Positions 1 through 12,914 of a DNA stretch of 64,000 bases are shown here, one piece after another. Every line of letters begins with the position of its first letter. Position 1 is the stretch's first letter. A program made the position numbers and the translations under genes. The stretch covers positions 186,001-250,000 of the forward strand of contig JAVSML010021692.1 in the NCBI GenBank assembly GCA_038503035.1, read 5' to 3'. The notes under the pieces were generated by a model. That model was not told the origin of the DNA. It saw only the letters and a program-made list of their open reading frames with translations, and did not search any database. Source of the DNA: Crocodylus rhombifer (taxonomy: Eukaryota > Chordata > Crocodylia > Crocodylidae).

Positions 1-45
1 GATTTATAGATCTATGGTAAAATACATTTTACCTCCATTCACCTC

Positions 46-187
46 CACTGGAAATCTTCAAGAGGAGACTGGACGGTCACCTCGTTGGGGTCACCTGACC
101 CCAGTTATCTTTCCTGCCTAGTGCAAGAGGGCTAGATCTGATGATCTTGTGAGGTCCCTTCCAGCCCCTTACAATCTACGAATACAT
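46..187 (+). mobile_element. CR1 LINE 3' end fragment
   Basis: It matches the last ORF2 codons and 3' UTR of CR1: GGAAATCTTCAAGAGGAGAC, then a GACCCC block and GATGATCTTGTGAGGTCCCT. The same blocks occur near 18,410-18,540 in the long CR1 copy. It is 5' truncated and lacks a clear terminal octamer repeat. Confidence 0.85.
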
Positions 188-619
188 GCATCTATTTTAT
201 TGTATGGAGCAGAACGTTGGGGTCCACTCAAAAACAAAAAAGTTTCTAATTATTTTTTAAAGTGGCTTTTATCTCTAGCTAATTCTGCAATGGGGGCTTA
301 TGCTCTTTGAAACTAGACTGATAAATGTGAGCCCCTTAGCTCAGTTAAGAATGCTAAACTACTGGATGAAAATTAGATCTTTTATACGTACCAGAGACCT
401 TAAATAGCGCATTCTAGGAGCCCCTCCTTTTCCAAAGAAATGTTTGTTTGTAAGGCTAAATAACATCTATATTCTCCTTTGAACAAATGGCCTAGGAACT
501 ATACTCAGAGTCACTGACCTTATATTACCCTTATATTTAAAATAAGACATACATTTAAGAATTAAAGATGCCAGCATGCAGATTGATATGCTCGGCAATG
601 AGACTTTCTTGAGCATCCT
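188..619. other. AT-rich stretch without recognised feature
   Basis: No coding, RNA or clear repeat signal was seen here. Confidence 0.4.
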
Positions 620-771
620 ACTTTGAACACCATCAAGAGAAATTTGGATGTTTATCTTGCTGGGATCCTATGACCCCAGCTGACCTCCTGCCCTTTGGGC
701 GGGGGGCTGGACTCTATGATCTTCCGAGGTCCCTTCTAGCCCTGATGTCTATGAAATCTATGAAATCCCTT
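620..771 (+). mobile_element. CR1 LINE 3' end fragment
   Basis: The blocks TTATCTTGCTGGGATCC, GGCTGGACTCTATGATCTT and GGTCCCTTCTAGCC are followed by two TCTATGAAA units, the CR1 3'-terminal microsatellite. It is the same subfamily as the CR1 tails at 13,294 and 16,108. Confidence 0.85.
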
Positions 772-2555
772 TTAAGATTAAAAAGGCACTCCCTTTGGTT
801 TATAAACCTACCTGTCTGTGGTGCAAAACTAAAAACAAGGAGAGGCAAGCACTAGACTTAAACTGGAGAATGAGATAGATGCCTTAAATCACTATTTGTG
901 ATCTTGCTTGTTCTTTGAATAAATAAGAGAAAATGGTTTCTCCATTAATGGGAAATGTTCAATACTGGGTTCAAGAAGAAAAAACAATCTGGGTTCTCAC
1001 TAACAATTTGGAGCCTAATCTATAATCTTTAGGTGTATATGTGTTACTTGCTTAAAGGAGAAGGGCCAAAATCAGGTGGAATTCCCCTGTTTTATTCTAT
1101 TGTCCACTGCTTCATTTTATCTAGTTTATATAATCATATGCTATATTTTGTTTTAATTTTGTGTAAACTTGTAGAATGGACACTCATATACTTTTAGCAA
1201 AAAATATAAATTATGTAACTGTTATTTCTTTACACAGACCTTTTGCTGTCCCTTTTACTTCAATTACTTTAGTGGAAGCCACGTAACTAAACTACTACTA
1301 CTACCACAGTTCTTTTTGAAGGTTTCAGTGATGAGCTGAGACATTCTTTACTTGCCTTCCACCCCCATAAAGGATTACCTCGGAGCAGATGACAAAACGA
1401 TTCCTCAGTTCCCACATGGACTGAATTTTGCAGCTCAGAAGCTGTAGCACTGAGCACGTATAAGCATGCCCCAGCCCACTCTTTTCTCCACCCCAGGCCT
1501 AAGAAGGAGGACAGCATAAGTCTATTTACTTCAGCCTGAAATTCTCTTATGCTAGAGAAATTATCCTCTGACCCACCATGGCATTTACAATCCTCACATG
1601 CTTATGCAGCAAGGGACATAGGAGCTGGAGTGAATTTTGCTGTTACTAAATTAATTTTCATCTTTCGTGTTTATACTTATTAGGACTGTCACCCAGTACC
1701 TTCCTCTGATAGTGTTCAGCAAGTGTAAGAGTCTGTTCTCCCTTCTGTATTTCACCCTCACTTCAAGTAAAGCATTTGCTGCAAACAAAGAGATGTCTTG
1801 GAAATAAATCTTAACAACAAAGAACAATATTTGAAAATACAGAAGGAGAACTCAACCAAGCTTGAGGCAATAATACTAATACAGAGAGATTACTAAGAAA
1901 ATCAGCATCACATAACTGACATACACAGAAAATACCAAATTAAAATTGGTTCAACTTATGGGAGGATAAAGATATCTGATCTAAATGCATGGCATTGGTT
2001 CTTGTACACTTAGTCTCTCTCTGGGCAAATTGGAGAACCTTAAGTGGTCCATTAGGGGAACAATCAGACCTTATATTTATGTACCTTGCCTTTAAACCCA
2101 TTTCCTAGAAAAGACTTGAGACTTTACTGCCATTCTGAGGAAAGGAACCAACTTATGCTATTTTAATTATACCTAATTGCTTTCAGGAAAGCTTCTACAT
2201 CTGATTAGTTCCCTTTGCAGCTGATATGCAGGCAGGAAATATTGGCTGCCACTAAACTTCACAATGGTAAAAATAACATTGTGGGAAGCCATTCTTTCAG
2301 CAGTTTCTGTATTACATTTGCTTAGATTTCCCGAGACTGAAAATCAAGTTGTGTCATTTCTGACTCATGCATTATCACTAATAATAAAAATTCTGCAACC
2401 CAAATTTAGTTGATACTTTGGTGGCAAACCAATGGGTGAGGCACCATAGGATCTTATTTAGTTCTTCTATAGTTGTATTCATTGTGCACTAAGCTCTAAA
2501 TGTAGGAAAAAAGGCTATGTCAATAAAATAAGCAATTATGACCAACAGGCTGATT
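772..2555. other. AT-rich stretch without recognised feature
   Basis: Only short chance ORFs occur. No repeat family could be named. Confidence 0.4.
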
Positions 2556-2940
2556 TATAGGAAAGTAGGTCTGGAAGGGACATCACAAGGTCAACTAGTC
2601 TAGATCCCTGCTCAGGGCAGGGTGATCCCTAACTAAACCATCCCAGCCAAGGCTCTGTTCTTGTGGGAATTCTCTAGATAGGGTGGTTAAGCACTGGAGC
2701 AAGCTAATAGTCAAAAAGTTCTGCCTAATCGTCAATCTAGATTTCCTCTGCTGCAGTTTGAGGCCATTGCTCCTAGTCTTGCCCCCTACAGCCACATAGA
2801 TAAAATCTATAATCACCTTTCAGGTATTTGAAGACTGCTCCCCTTCCCCTCCCAGTCTTCTCTTTTTCAGACTAAATTCCTATAGTTTTTTTTCAATCTT
2901 TCCTTATAAATTATGTTCCCCAAATCATTTGTAGAACATA
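2556..2940 (-). mobile_element. CR1 LINE fragment (3' region)
   Basis: In the minus orientation it carries the CR1 ORF2 C terminus and 3' UTR: the plus strand shows GGTCTGGAAGGGACATCACA, CCATCCCAGCCAAGGCTCTG and CCTTTCAGGTATTTGAAGAC. It is frameshifted and diverged. The same segment recurs at 46,380 and 56,397. Confidence 0.85.
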
Positions 2941-3474
2941 TTTTCAGTTGTTTTTCTGAATAGTCATGCTTCAAGGAAATCTCTCTGCCGTGGGGCTGGA
3001 GGGGGTTGTACCTGTATTGAATAATGATTGTACTAAATACTACTAATGTTTATGCATGCTTATTGGACTTTGAGTGTGTGTCTGGATACTGGCAGCAACT
3101 GTGGGTGCCTGGGGACTGAATGATGGCAAGGAGCCAGAGACAGCAAGAGGAAAACTCTACAGTGAAGTATCTGGTTAATAGAAAATCTCCGAATTAAGTT
3201 TCTAGGAAGGCAAATATTGCAAATTTGCTTGATTTGGGCACAAATTAATTACAAACTGGAGATTAATTGCACTCCAAATTGAAGCTGACTTTTGAGGAGT
3301 ATAATGCATCTTGCATCAAGGACCACATGTGTCTCTAATTCATATAACACACCTCAAAACAAAGTCCCACGCCTCATGAGGACTGGAATTTTACAGTAAC
3401 ATTAGAGCCCTGGAAGATTGTAGAAGCCAAGTTGTCTAAAAATTACTTCAGACTTCCTCAGCAAAATCCTCAGT

Positions 3475-4365
3475 GTGAATCACCTCCCTAAGAATGGTGT
3501 CCTAGCCTACGCACCAATATTCCCCACCCTGAAAGCATTACCATCTGCCTGAAATACTTACAAGACCACTGAAAATACTTGGATTTCCAACCCCACTATA
3601 TTGCTAAACTTACCCACTTGATCCACATCCACAACAATTGTAACTTCAACATTTCCTCCTAATCATGGGCAGAGCTATAGGCACAAAAATGCCTCCTTCA
3701 TAGGTAAGCCTCTTAATGAGCAACTTTGAAGAAATTTTTTTTAGAGAAATGTACCACCAAAACATACTATATCTATGACACAATGGTGACATGCTCATTA
3801 TCTGGACTGAATACCTAGCTTCCCTCATTGATTTATACTGTAACTTCAACTACTGCAGCCTTTGCATTAAATTCTGTCTGAAATACTCTGACAACACCAG
3901 CAATGTCCTACATACCACAGTCATTATCAAGAATGGCACAGGCTCACAAAAGTTTATGCTATATATCTATAAGGTGGAAATCTACCCAGCCTTTTGCTTG
4001 ACCCTAGTCTAGCATGGCTAACTACCTCTTCCAACAAACAACTACATAGAAAGCCCCACAGATGGTCACACTTACCTCCACAAAAGCAGTAAACAACCCA
4101 AGCACTCCAAGAAAACTGTAACTTATAGCCATGCCATAAGATATAATTTCATCTTTTCTGGAAAGTATTCTCACAATACTCATTCACTAATCCCAAATCT
4201 CCCTTTACTCAACAAGAACACCTCACCGGAGAAACAGACCATAGCTCCATGCCTTACACAAACCTGTTACAGTACCAAAAAACACCCCTCCCCACTGACC
4301 CCATACTCCTGGCAGTCACATACTATCACACACTGGAAGCTATAAAACCGATCATTAGTTACGAT
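3475..4365 (+). pseudogene. Degraded Penelope-like element reverse-transcriptase region
   Basis: In shifting frames the plus strand shows pieces typical of Penelope-like RTs: GTKMPPS, MSNFEEIFF, GDMLIIWTE, IKFCLKYS, TTVIIKNG, and later LYRKP and a YLHKSS-like block. Stops and frameshifts interrupt it, and the catalytic YIDD motif is eroded (only GD-MLIIWT remains). These elements normally encode an RT joined to a GIY-YIG endonuclease; no endonuclease part was recognised. The RT call is by motif order and spacing from memory. It is no longer able to encode a protein. Confidence 0.7.
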
Positions 4366-5085
4366 TTATGCTCAAGTAAGATTATAGCTTGAAAGAAATC
4401 CCTCCCACCCATGGCTTTCAAAGAGGCCTGTCCAAAACAAAGCGCCCAGGGCTCCCTATGGGTCCAGAAATTTGGCAACAGGGGAGCAGTGCTACCACTC
4501 CCTGAAATTAAATTTCTGGACCTATGAAGAGCACAGCAGGTTGGATGATAACAGGACACCCCTGGGTTAAACTAAAACAATTATTGTAGCTTGTATGTAG
4601 TTTGGACTGCGAATCTTTCTTCCTCATACCTGATAATGGGTGCTCAAAAGCCTCAAGTTTATCTCCTACCTCTCTCAACTCCACAGGATGATCCAATAAA
4701 TTATATTACCTCATCTTGCAAATTTTGCTTCTATCTTATCACCCCCCCCACACACACAAACATGACATTTTAAAGTTCTATCTTAAATTAATCAAAATAA
4801 AGTTTTGTTGAGTCAAGATTGCAACTTGTTTCATAATTCAGTGAGGTGTCATAGCTAAAACAGAAGCTGCAGGTAACTCAAGTATATATAGCATAGAACA
4901 TGGAATCAAGCATTACACTGTTCTAAAAAAAAGTCAAAAGCACATCAATTATCTTAAAAACCAGGTCTTACCTCATAGAAAATATTTATTTAGTCTCTAG
5001 GAAACTCTGTAAATCCTAATTTGAGAGGTGCCCCCATTATGCCATCAGCAGCAGTTCAGTAATTTTGTAACTACACGGTAGGCAC
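4366..5085. other. Unassigned stretch
   Basis: No gene. A CA-rich run lies near 4,742-4,760. The start may still be eroded PLE sequence. Confidence 0.35.
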
Positions 5086-5335
5086 GTCTACATGTGTAAT
5101 TAATGCCCATTAATACATTCTGAAGCTTATTGCTCTGGAGGTTTTTACTCCTGGGCACCCCATTTTAACATGTGCCCAGGGCTGCTCCAGTCACACTCCA
5201 TGTGTTGCAGAGCGGCTGGCTGGGGCACAAGGGTGCTTCAGCATGGGAGCTGCCTACCAGGTAGCCCCACACTGAAGCATCCTGTGCCCCAACTAGCTGG
5301 GGCAGCATCTACACTGCACTACTGCACATGAAAAA
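5086..5335. repeat. Foldback (MITE-like) element with internal 38-bp inverted repeat
   Basis: Arms at about 5,215-5,253 (starts GCTGGCTGGGGCACAAGG) and 5,260-5,297 (ends TGTGCCCCAACTAGC) pair over most of their length around a very short loop. Outer sequence reads CACGTCTACATGTG on the left and CATCTACACTGC-ACATG on the right. No ORF, so probably a non-autonomous DNA transposon. Confidence 0.6.
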
Positions 5336-5944
5336 ACTCTGGAGAAAGTTTTCTTTAAGGAAGAAAAAATGCTAGACTGTGGTACACCATTAGGAATGTT
5401 GAAAGCTATGATACAGGAATACCAAAACTGACGGTGGGTCTCTCCAGTTCCTTAAACTCTTGGTAGAGGAAATAACCTTGGCAGAAATTCCTAGAGACTT
5501 TAAATAATGGCAGCAAACTCATATAATACACCCAATCACAGACAACAGATTCAGAAAACAGAAAATCCGAATTCGTTAATACACAAAGCATTATTTAGAT
5601 AGCCTGGTCTACAGGCACAAAGAAGGGAGAAGTTTGTTAAGGAACAGTACATGCTGACACTGTATATTCTCATTAAACCTTGAGATTACATCTCTGTACC
5701 TCCCACTATTCTTACTTATGTTCTAGAGGCCAAAAAACCCCCAACCAAAACGGATGGGCTCACAGTGAGGAACTGTAGGTTCTGAAACATTAATTAGTTC
5801 ATTTTTTTCTTAATCTTGAGGCTATCAAAGTTATTTTAGTGACTGATGGAACATAAAAATAATAAAGCTGCAGAAGCAAAATGTGGGGAAAATCTATAAT
5901 CCCAACATCCAATAAACGTGGAAAAGAGCTTTATGGATATTCCT

Positions 5945-6078
5945 CAGCCTGACAAAGGGTGTTTGTGCACGAAAGCTTGCTAAGAAGAACTTTTCCAACT
6001 ATTTGAGTTGGTTTAATAAAAGATATTGGATTTACCCAAAGAACCTTGTCTGCATATGGATATTGAAGGACTGCCAAA
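5945..6078 (+). mobile_element. Penelope-like element end with hammerhead-like core and hairpin
   Basis: It reads CCTGACAAAGGGTGTTTGTG then CACGAAAGCTTGC, a decayed CUGAUGA-stem-GAAA core. A hairpin CCAACT-ATTTG-AGTTGG follows, then TAATAAAAGATAT and an AAAGAACCTTGTCTGC tail. The same module is at 12,915, 13,200, 16,022, 53,467 and, inverted, at 59,605. Confidence 0.75.
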
Positions 6079-6330
6079 ACACCAAGTTTCATAAAGTTGC
6101 ACCACCTAAAAATGGCTATGTGCTAGACAAATATTCTAGTACTGGCATACGGATACCATACATTAAATATTCAGCTTTTCAGCAGGCATGAACATTTGAG
6201 AAAAAATATCCAACATATATAAGAAAGAGAGATTTAAAAAATAGCAAACAGCCTCAAACCAGAAAGATGTCTGTTTTACAATTATCCTTAAGACTTTTAG
6301 CCAGACAGACAAATTGAAAGTTTTAGCCAT

Positions 6331-6525
6331 TGATATCCTATCTGAACATTACGGCCAGGCACATTACACTTGTACTTGTAAAAGTGATTAGAAACCAGTC
6401 TATACTCACAATAGAATAGAAGTTTGGCCCACAAAACTACTCTATACCTGTAACAGTACAAAAGTTCAGCACACGAAGACTGGTTTAAAAATGGCGTAAT
6501 CTGGTCTAAGATTTGTTCCCCCCAC
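6331..6525. repeat. MITE-like repeat, ACTGGTTTAAAAATGGC family
   Basis: It shares GACTGGTTTAAAAATGGCG and CTGGTCTAAG with repeats at 8,700-8,850 and 25,735-25,860, and all three have nearby GTAACAGxACAGAAG-type sequence. No ORF. Probably short non-autonomous DNA elements. Confidence 0.5.
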
Positions 6526-6529
6526 CAGA

Positions 6530-8520
6530 GGGTGAATGGGTGTTCTGTTCATATCTATCACAATTACTAAGTTATCAATTAAACCAGGAACCCCTATATC
6601 CAAATCAGGGCTTGCTAAGATAGTATGCAGTACAAATATATCAGCAATAACCCACTTCAGGAAAACCAACAAGTACAATAATTTGTTTCAGATGGTCAAC
6701 CTGGTTTCACATCCTGTAGGCAGAAATGGCTGAAGTGACAATAAGGAGGCACCTTGACTGGCAAATTCAAGACTGCATGCAACTTGCTGATAATTTGAAA
6801 AAAGGATACTTCTGTTTTGAGCTTAAAGTTGGGAAATTAGAACAGGAATTCAGTGACAGAGAGTGCTTACAGACAGAGAGGGGAAATAAAAGCCCACAAC
6901 AGCTACACTGCAGCAAAAGTCATAGTGCATGCTGAAAGTTAAGCACAGTCTCATTGACTACCGTCTTTTTCCCTTTCACAAAGGTAGAGCCTCGTGAAGG
7001 GGTACAGCATGCTGCTTATTTATCCCTGTGCTACAGATCTCAGGGATTCACCTAGTAGGCACAGCTATGCAAAATCTGCAGAACAAAAAAATGATCGCAC
7101 TCCTCTATTTATTCAGTCTAGCATTTTCGAGATGTCAGATGCATTTTCCAGTGAGATACTCTGACCAAGCCACGAAACCTTTAAAGTCAAATTCTCACTT
7201 ATTTCAGTTGTTCCCACGCTTGGCCATAACTCCTAGTGGCCTAGGTGCTCAAATCAGCTAATAAAACATAATATTGACATTGCCTTTTCCTGCCATTCTC
7301 CCCGACATTAATAGGAATCAGATCAGTCTCTGAGGGAGCTTTATTTTCATACCGCAGTGCCCAGAAAGTTTACTCATAGGCATGTGATTCACAAAGTGTT
7401 TTCAGGAGCTTCTTGACAAGTAGGTGTGCAGCTGTTTCCTTCACCTTGTTAAATTGAGATTCATCAGTTAACCCCTCCAAAAAAAATTCCTGGAAAACAC
7501 GTGGTTATTTAAGGATAAAATCCAGTTATTTTTGACTCACTGGTGTCAGATTATATCATGCTTTGGCTATGAAGACACTGAACGCCTGGTCCAAAATAAA
7601 AAATACAGTTCATGATCTCTTCTTTTTAATCCCTTTTTTATAAGTCTGCTTTTTCCAGATAGAATCCTCTTCAATTTCTCCGGCAAAAACAGGCCAAAAT
7701 GTATTAACTTAAGAATTTAAAGAACTTATCATACTGCAAGGGTCAATAACTTACAGTTTTTCAAAGCGTCTATCAAAACAATGTCTCAAACTCTGAAAGA
7801 ACTAATTTTAGAACCCTTTTTAATTTATGAGGTTATTGTAAAGTATCTGAAGAACAGCAGATGATATTCTATTTAGTAAATTCTATTTTAGGTTTTAAAA
7901 AATTGATAAGAAGAAACCATTATACACGGTCTTATTTTTTTAAAAATCAAGTCAATTTTAGAGCACTCCTGAAAGCTTCAAAACACTTACTGAATTCTCC
8001 AATGTTCAGTTTAGTTACAACACACTCACATACAATCAAATATAGGGACAAATTCTGCAATAAGATACTTCGAATATACACAAGGGCAGAATTTGGCTTT
8101 TTACTTGTAGATTGCTACGATTTCCAGAATTTGAAGGACCTGGCACATTTGGTAAATCATCCACTGCAAAAAAAGCTTCCATTGACATTTGTGGGTGGTG
8201 GAGGTTACCTCTTACAAAACTTTATTATAACAGTCCTGTTTAAAGAAAGTAAGAGATTTTCTACTCTTTCAAATAGAAGTTAAGGAAGATTAATAAAAAA
8301 AATAATTTAAGCAAAGCCCATTTCAAATGAGCAGGCATTTCTTTTAATCTTGTCTCAGGGCACTGTAATTATAGTGCTGTAATTACAACATGTTGGAGCA
8401 AATTTGATTAATTGAGTCTGCTGGAGTGTGGTAATGACAGAGCTTCAGCATCACGTGTATCAATGTCCCCAAGCTGAAAAATGGCAGTGGGGGGTGCTTT
8501 ATTAGAACTGTTGGGTGTGC
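6530..8520. other. AT-rich stretch without recognised feature
   Basis: A 140-codon open frame at 7,861-8,283 has no recognisable domain and AT-driven composition. It is treated as chance. Confidence 0.4.
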
Positions 8521-8700
8521 AAACGCCTACACATGATTCACAAGATTTCAAACAGATACCCACATATCAAGAATATCCCAACCTGTTGTGGACTTTCTCA
8601 GTTATTTGCAACAGAAAAAATGCTCTAACTTTTCTGTAGTCAAGAACTTAGTGAAGCTAAGAGCTGGCATTTTTGGAGTGATGCCTTGAGTCTAAGGTTA
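8521..8700 (+). mobile_element. Old hAT-like non-autonomous repeat
   Basis: It shares CATGATTCACAAGATTTCA, TTGTGGACTTTCTCAGTT and CTAAGAGCTGGCATTTTTGG with copies at 28,057 and 38,362. The 28,057 copy has hAT-style ends. Confidence 0.55.
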
Positions 8701-9120
8701 GGGACAGCAGTTACACATAAACTAGTTTAAGTGATCAGAAACTGGTTTAAACCTGTAACAGAACAGAAGCTCAGTCCACATAAACCAGTTTTAAAATGGC
8801 TGGAACTGGTTTAAGTTATCAGACTTAATTGATTTGGGTCCAAATGGTTTATGAAACTTCTGTCCCACATCCTTCAGGTTGAAGATAAATCAAAGTCTCC
8901 CAGAATGCCAGTGTGCTTTCCAGCCCTAGGGTGGACTGTGCTGTCTGCTCCAGCAGTGAAGGGTTTGGGGGGGTGGGGGAGGGCAGGGACTGCCCCCCCA
9001 GGCAAACCCCAGCTGGGGTCTGGGGCCAGAGAGTGGGGGTTAAACTTCCCTTCCCCCAAGTACAGAGATGCCCTCCTAAAAACTTACTGTGACTGTGGAC
9101 TACAAATCCCAAGGCACTTA
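8701..9120. repeat. MITE-like repeat with GC-rich interior
   Basis: It begins with repeated GTTTAAGTxATCAGA and AACTGGTTTAAA motifs, then passes into a G-rich, C-rich interior near 8,950-9,060. It belongs with the repeats at 6,331 and 25,675. The exact right edge is uncertain. Confidence 0.45.
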
Positions 9121-9419
9121 GAAGCAGGAAGAAGTGATGAGCAACCCTGCAGAGTCCTGCTGCTGTGGTTAAGGATGGAAAATCCCAGAAACCTCAGGGG
9201 CAGTAGGAAGAGAAAGTGAACACACAGACCATGCTGTCTATGTGCCAGAGAGCCATGCTCTAGTGCCCCCAACTACTGACCTGAGCCACTGCAGGCATGC
9301 AACTACATTTTCTGAATCAAAAATGAATGTCTGTCTGGTTGTTTCTCAGTTTGATCTCTGCAGTTTAGACTAACCTGCAAAGACTGAATCAATTTAGCCT
9401 CAGGCTTTTTGATCATCTT

Positions 9420-9455
9420 TACTTAACCTAAAAGGGTTAAGAACCACTGTTCTAT
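9420..9455. mobile_element. hAT terminal remnant
   Basis: AAAAGGGTTAAGAACCACTG resembles the GGTTGAGAACCACTG terminal inverted repeat of Charlie-type hAT elements. The partner end was not located. Confidence 0.4.
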
Positions 9456-9459
9456 TTAG

Positions 9460-10600
9460 TTCATTTTGATTAAGCTGAATAATACTAAATGGAGCCATGC
9501 CTTATAGCTGTGTCCTCATAAGCAATCCTCTCAGTTCAGGTTGACTGTCTTACATGATTACTTTATCTGTGGGCCCAAAAATGTCTGAAAAGGCCAATCT
9601 AGGATGAACAGATTCTGTTAAAACTCAGACACATGTTTTTGTGTGGGGTGGGTGGCTCTGGATTCTTGATTTGGTCCATGATACACTGTTTCTGCTGCTC
9701 TCACTTTTTCTGTCTCCTGTTGTTGCCGTAAAGTTTCAAAGTATGGAGATCCTTGCAGAAGACTCTTCCTCCATTTGGGGCAGTCCTGGGCAATAAGTCT
9801 CCCATGAGTTGATGTCAATGTTACATTTTTTTCAAATTGGCCTTGAGGACATCCTTGAAGTGCTTTCTCTGCCCTCTGCTTGAGCATATGTTTTTACTAA
9901 GCAGGGAGAATAAAACTTGCTTTGGGATTCTGGAATTGGACATCCAGATAATGTGGCTGGCCTAGCAAAGTTGATGTTGGATGATCATTGCCTCAATGCT
10001 TATGGCGATTGCTTGCGAGAGGATACTAATGTTGGTGTGTCTGTGTCTTCCCACTAGATTCTAAGGAACTTCAGCAGGCAGCGTTGGTGGTCTTACCTTC
10101 TTCTTTTAGGCCACATTCTGGCACCATTACTCTTGCATAATAGTACTTGATTGTTATTGGTCTCACTAATGTTAATTTGACTACTTAGAGTAAGAAAAAC
10201 ATGGAGAGATCAACATCTGGTCCTGGGTGACAGTTTCTATGCACCCTAATTTAGTCTCATAATGAAAAAGTTTTACAGGTTATATTTATTTTTTAATTAT
10301 TTTGTTGAGTACATACTCTTCAAATGTAAGTATTTCAGTTGTTCAAATACTAAAAAATGCTTGGAGAATAAAGATAGTATGTACAGATCTGCTTTAAAAA
10401 GATCATTCCTGTTATGTCCTTAATTGGATATTGGATAATTAGATTATCCTTTTTAGCATTCATTTGGCCATCTAGGATTTTCCCCTGAGATGCGCTTTAG
10501 GACATATTTTATTGTGAAAAATGCCAGAGTGTGTTAAGGTTAGGAGCAAAACCACTGATTTCAGTGGAACTTGGTTATGTTTAAAATAAAAATTTCCTAG
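9460..10600. other. Stretch without recognised feature
   Basis: No gene or named repeat was recognised. Short frames on the minus strand at 9,618-9,887 look accidental. Confidence 0.35.
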
Positions 10601-10601
10601 A

Positions 10602-11985
10602 TATCATAGAATCACAGTTAATTAGGGTTGGAAGGGACTTCAGGAGGTCATCTAGTCCAACCCCCTGCTCAAAGCAGAACCACCCCTAAGTAGACCATCC
10701 CAGCCAAAGCTTTGTCTAGCTAGGTCTTAAAAATCTCCTAGGATAGAGATTCCTCCCTCTCTCTGGGTAACCTGTTCCAGTGTTTTACTAACCTCCTACT
10801 AAGAAGATTCTTCCTAGTATCTACCCTAACCTTCCCTTGCTCTAACTTGAGATGATTAATCCTTCTTCTGTCATCTGCCTCCACTGACAAAAGTTTAGCT
10901 CCATCTTGCTTCAATCCCCACTTCATTAAATCCCTGCTCAGTCTCCTCTTTTCTAGTCTAAATAAGCCCAGTTCCCTTAGCTTTTCCTCATAAGTCATGT
11001 CCCCCAGCTCCTTCACCATTGTTGTTACTCTCCACTGGACTCTCTCCAATTTGTCCACATCCTTCCTCTAGTGGGCGGCCCAAAACTGAACACAGTACTC
11101 CAGATATGGCCTCACCAGTGCTGAATAGAGGGGAATAATCACTTTCCTTGACCTACTGGCAACACACCCACTAATGCAGCCCACTATGACTTTAGCTGTC
11201 TTTGCAATAAAGGCACACTGTTGGCTCATATTCAGCTTGTTGTCCAAAATAACCCCAGGTCCTTTTCCTCAGAGTTGCTGCCCAGCCAGTCAGCCCCTAG
11301 CCTGTACTGGTGCATAGGATTGTTTCATCCTAACTGCAGAACTTTGCACTTTTCCTTGCTGAACCTCTTGAGATTTCTTTTGACCCAATCCTCCAACGTG
11401 TTTAGGTCTCTCCAAATCCTAGCCCTACCCTCCAGTGTATCTACTACTCCTCCCAGCTTGGTGTCAACTTGAAAACTTGCTGAGGCTGCACTCTAAGCCA
11501 TCTTCCAGGTCATTGAGGAAGACATTGAACAAAATTGGCCCCAGGGCTGAACCCTGGGGTCTCTACTTGATACCAGCTGCCAACTCTCTGAGCTCCAGCC
11601 AGTTTTCTATCCACCTTACAGTCCATTCATTCAGCCTGTACTTCCTTAACTTACCTGTGAGAATTTTGTGGTAGACTGTATCAAAAACCTTGCTAAAATC
11701 AAAGGTATATTACATCCACTGGTCTCCCCACATCCACAGAGCCAGTCACTACATCATAGAAGGCAATCAGGTGGATCAGGCATGACTTGCCCTTGGCAAA
11801 TCCATGTTGACTGTTCCTAATCACCTTCTTCTCCTCCAAGTGCTTAGAAATAGATTCTTTGAGGACCTGCTTCATGATTTTTCTAGGGACTGAGGTGAGG
11901 CTGACTGGTCTGTAGTTCCCCTGGATCTTCCTTTTTCCTTTCCTTATATATGGGTACTATGTTTGCCTTTTTCCAATCATGCAGT
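10602..11985 (-). mobile_element. CR1 LINE, 1.4-kb 5'-truncated copy (RT fragment to 3' end)
   Basis: The 3' end at 10,602 reads TCATAGAATCAC on the plus strand, the CR1 terminal repeat. An open frame at 10,738-11,058 encodes the CR1 ORF2 C terminus (YEEKLRELGLFRLEKRRLSR ... VKHWNRLPRE). Further right, decayed RT pieces are readable: FADD-adjacent region, NSQHGF, KSCL and a DWKKANIVPIY-like start. Many stops and frameshifts make it inactive. Confidence 0.9.
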
Positions 11986-11989
11986 TATG

Positions 11990-12910
11990 GTACAACACAA
12001 TTTACCCCTCCTTATTGTAGTCAAGCATAACAAGCATAACATATGCTGATATCATCTACAAAAGCAAGAACTGCTGTCATAACTACAGCTACTATTGCTA
12101 GCAGTAGTGGTGTTTCAGTAGCACTGGGACCCCCATTCATGAATCATGTCACTTTTATGGTAGGTGTGGTACAAATAAAGAAAAAAAATGGTCCCTGGCT
12201 CAAAGATTTTATATTTGAAATATAAGAGATGAAATAACAAGTGAATACAACAAGTAAGACAGCAAAATATAACAAAGAGTTTGATTACAATAGCATTAAA
12301 ATATAATCTCTTTGTGTGGATTGCTTTTTTATTGGTACAGATTGGTAGCCTTGATGGACTTAAAATATAAACCTGTCATACTTCGGATGTGCTTTTCTAT
12401 CACCAAAATATAGGTTTATGGCTGCTCACAAATGTAATCTATGTGGTTAGATTCAAGGTTCATTTTGTTTACTACAAAGAGCTTAAAAATACTCCAGTGC
12501 CTATGGGTGGAAGAACTGTTAGCTGGAATAAAGGACTAGCCTCATGTATTTCTAGGAGATGGAGCTCAGTTTTTCACTGCTCATAAGTTATATAGGAATT
12601 ATCAGTGTAAATTCTACCTTGCCTTTACAAAACTGTCAGGTATCTTGCTTAAACAGATTTCTAGACAAAATGATTTGCTATGAAAAAAGTATTGCATGCA
12701 TGCTTCCCATTCTTCCCTGACTACAATCACAGCAGCTATCTAAAAACTTGCCTTCCTAGTTGGTATCTTGCCCAAAACTGACAGACAGACTGGGCAGTTG
12801 GGCAAGTTTGTTTGTACGTCTGCTCACTCACCTCTTTTCTACCTTGAATTACTGTGAAATCCTATGAAATATGAACTTTCATTTCTACCCAGGAGAACTT
12901 TTACAAGGTT
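11990..12910. other. AT-rich stretch without recognised feature
   Basis: No gene or named repeat was seen. Confidence 0.35.
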
Positions 12911-12914
12911 TTCT

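Noticed and set aside
7861..8283. 140-codon open frame on the plus strand
   Set aside because: No domain, no splice or promoter context, and AT-driven composition. Long stop-free runs are expected occasionally in 64 kb.
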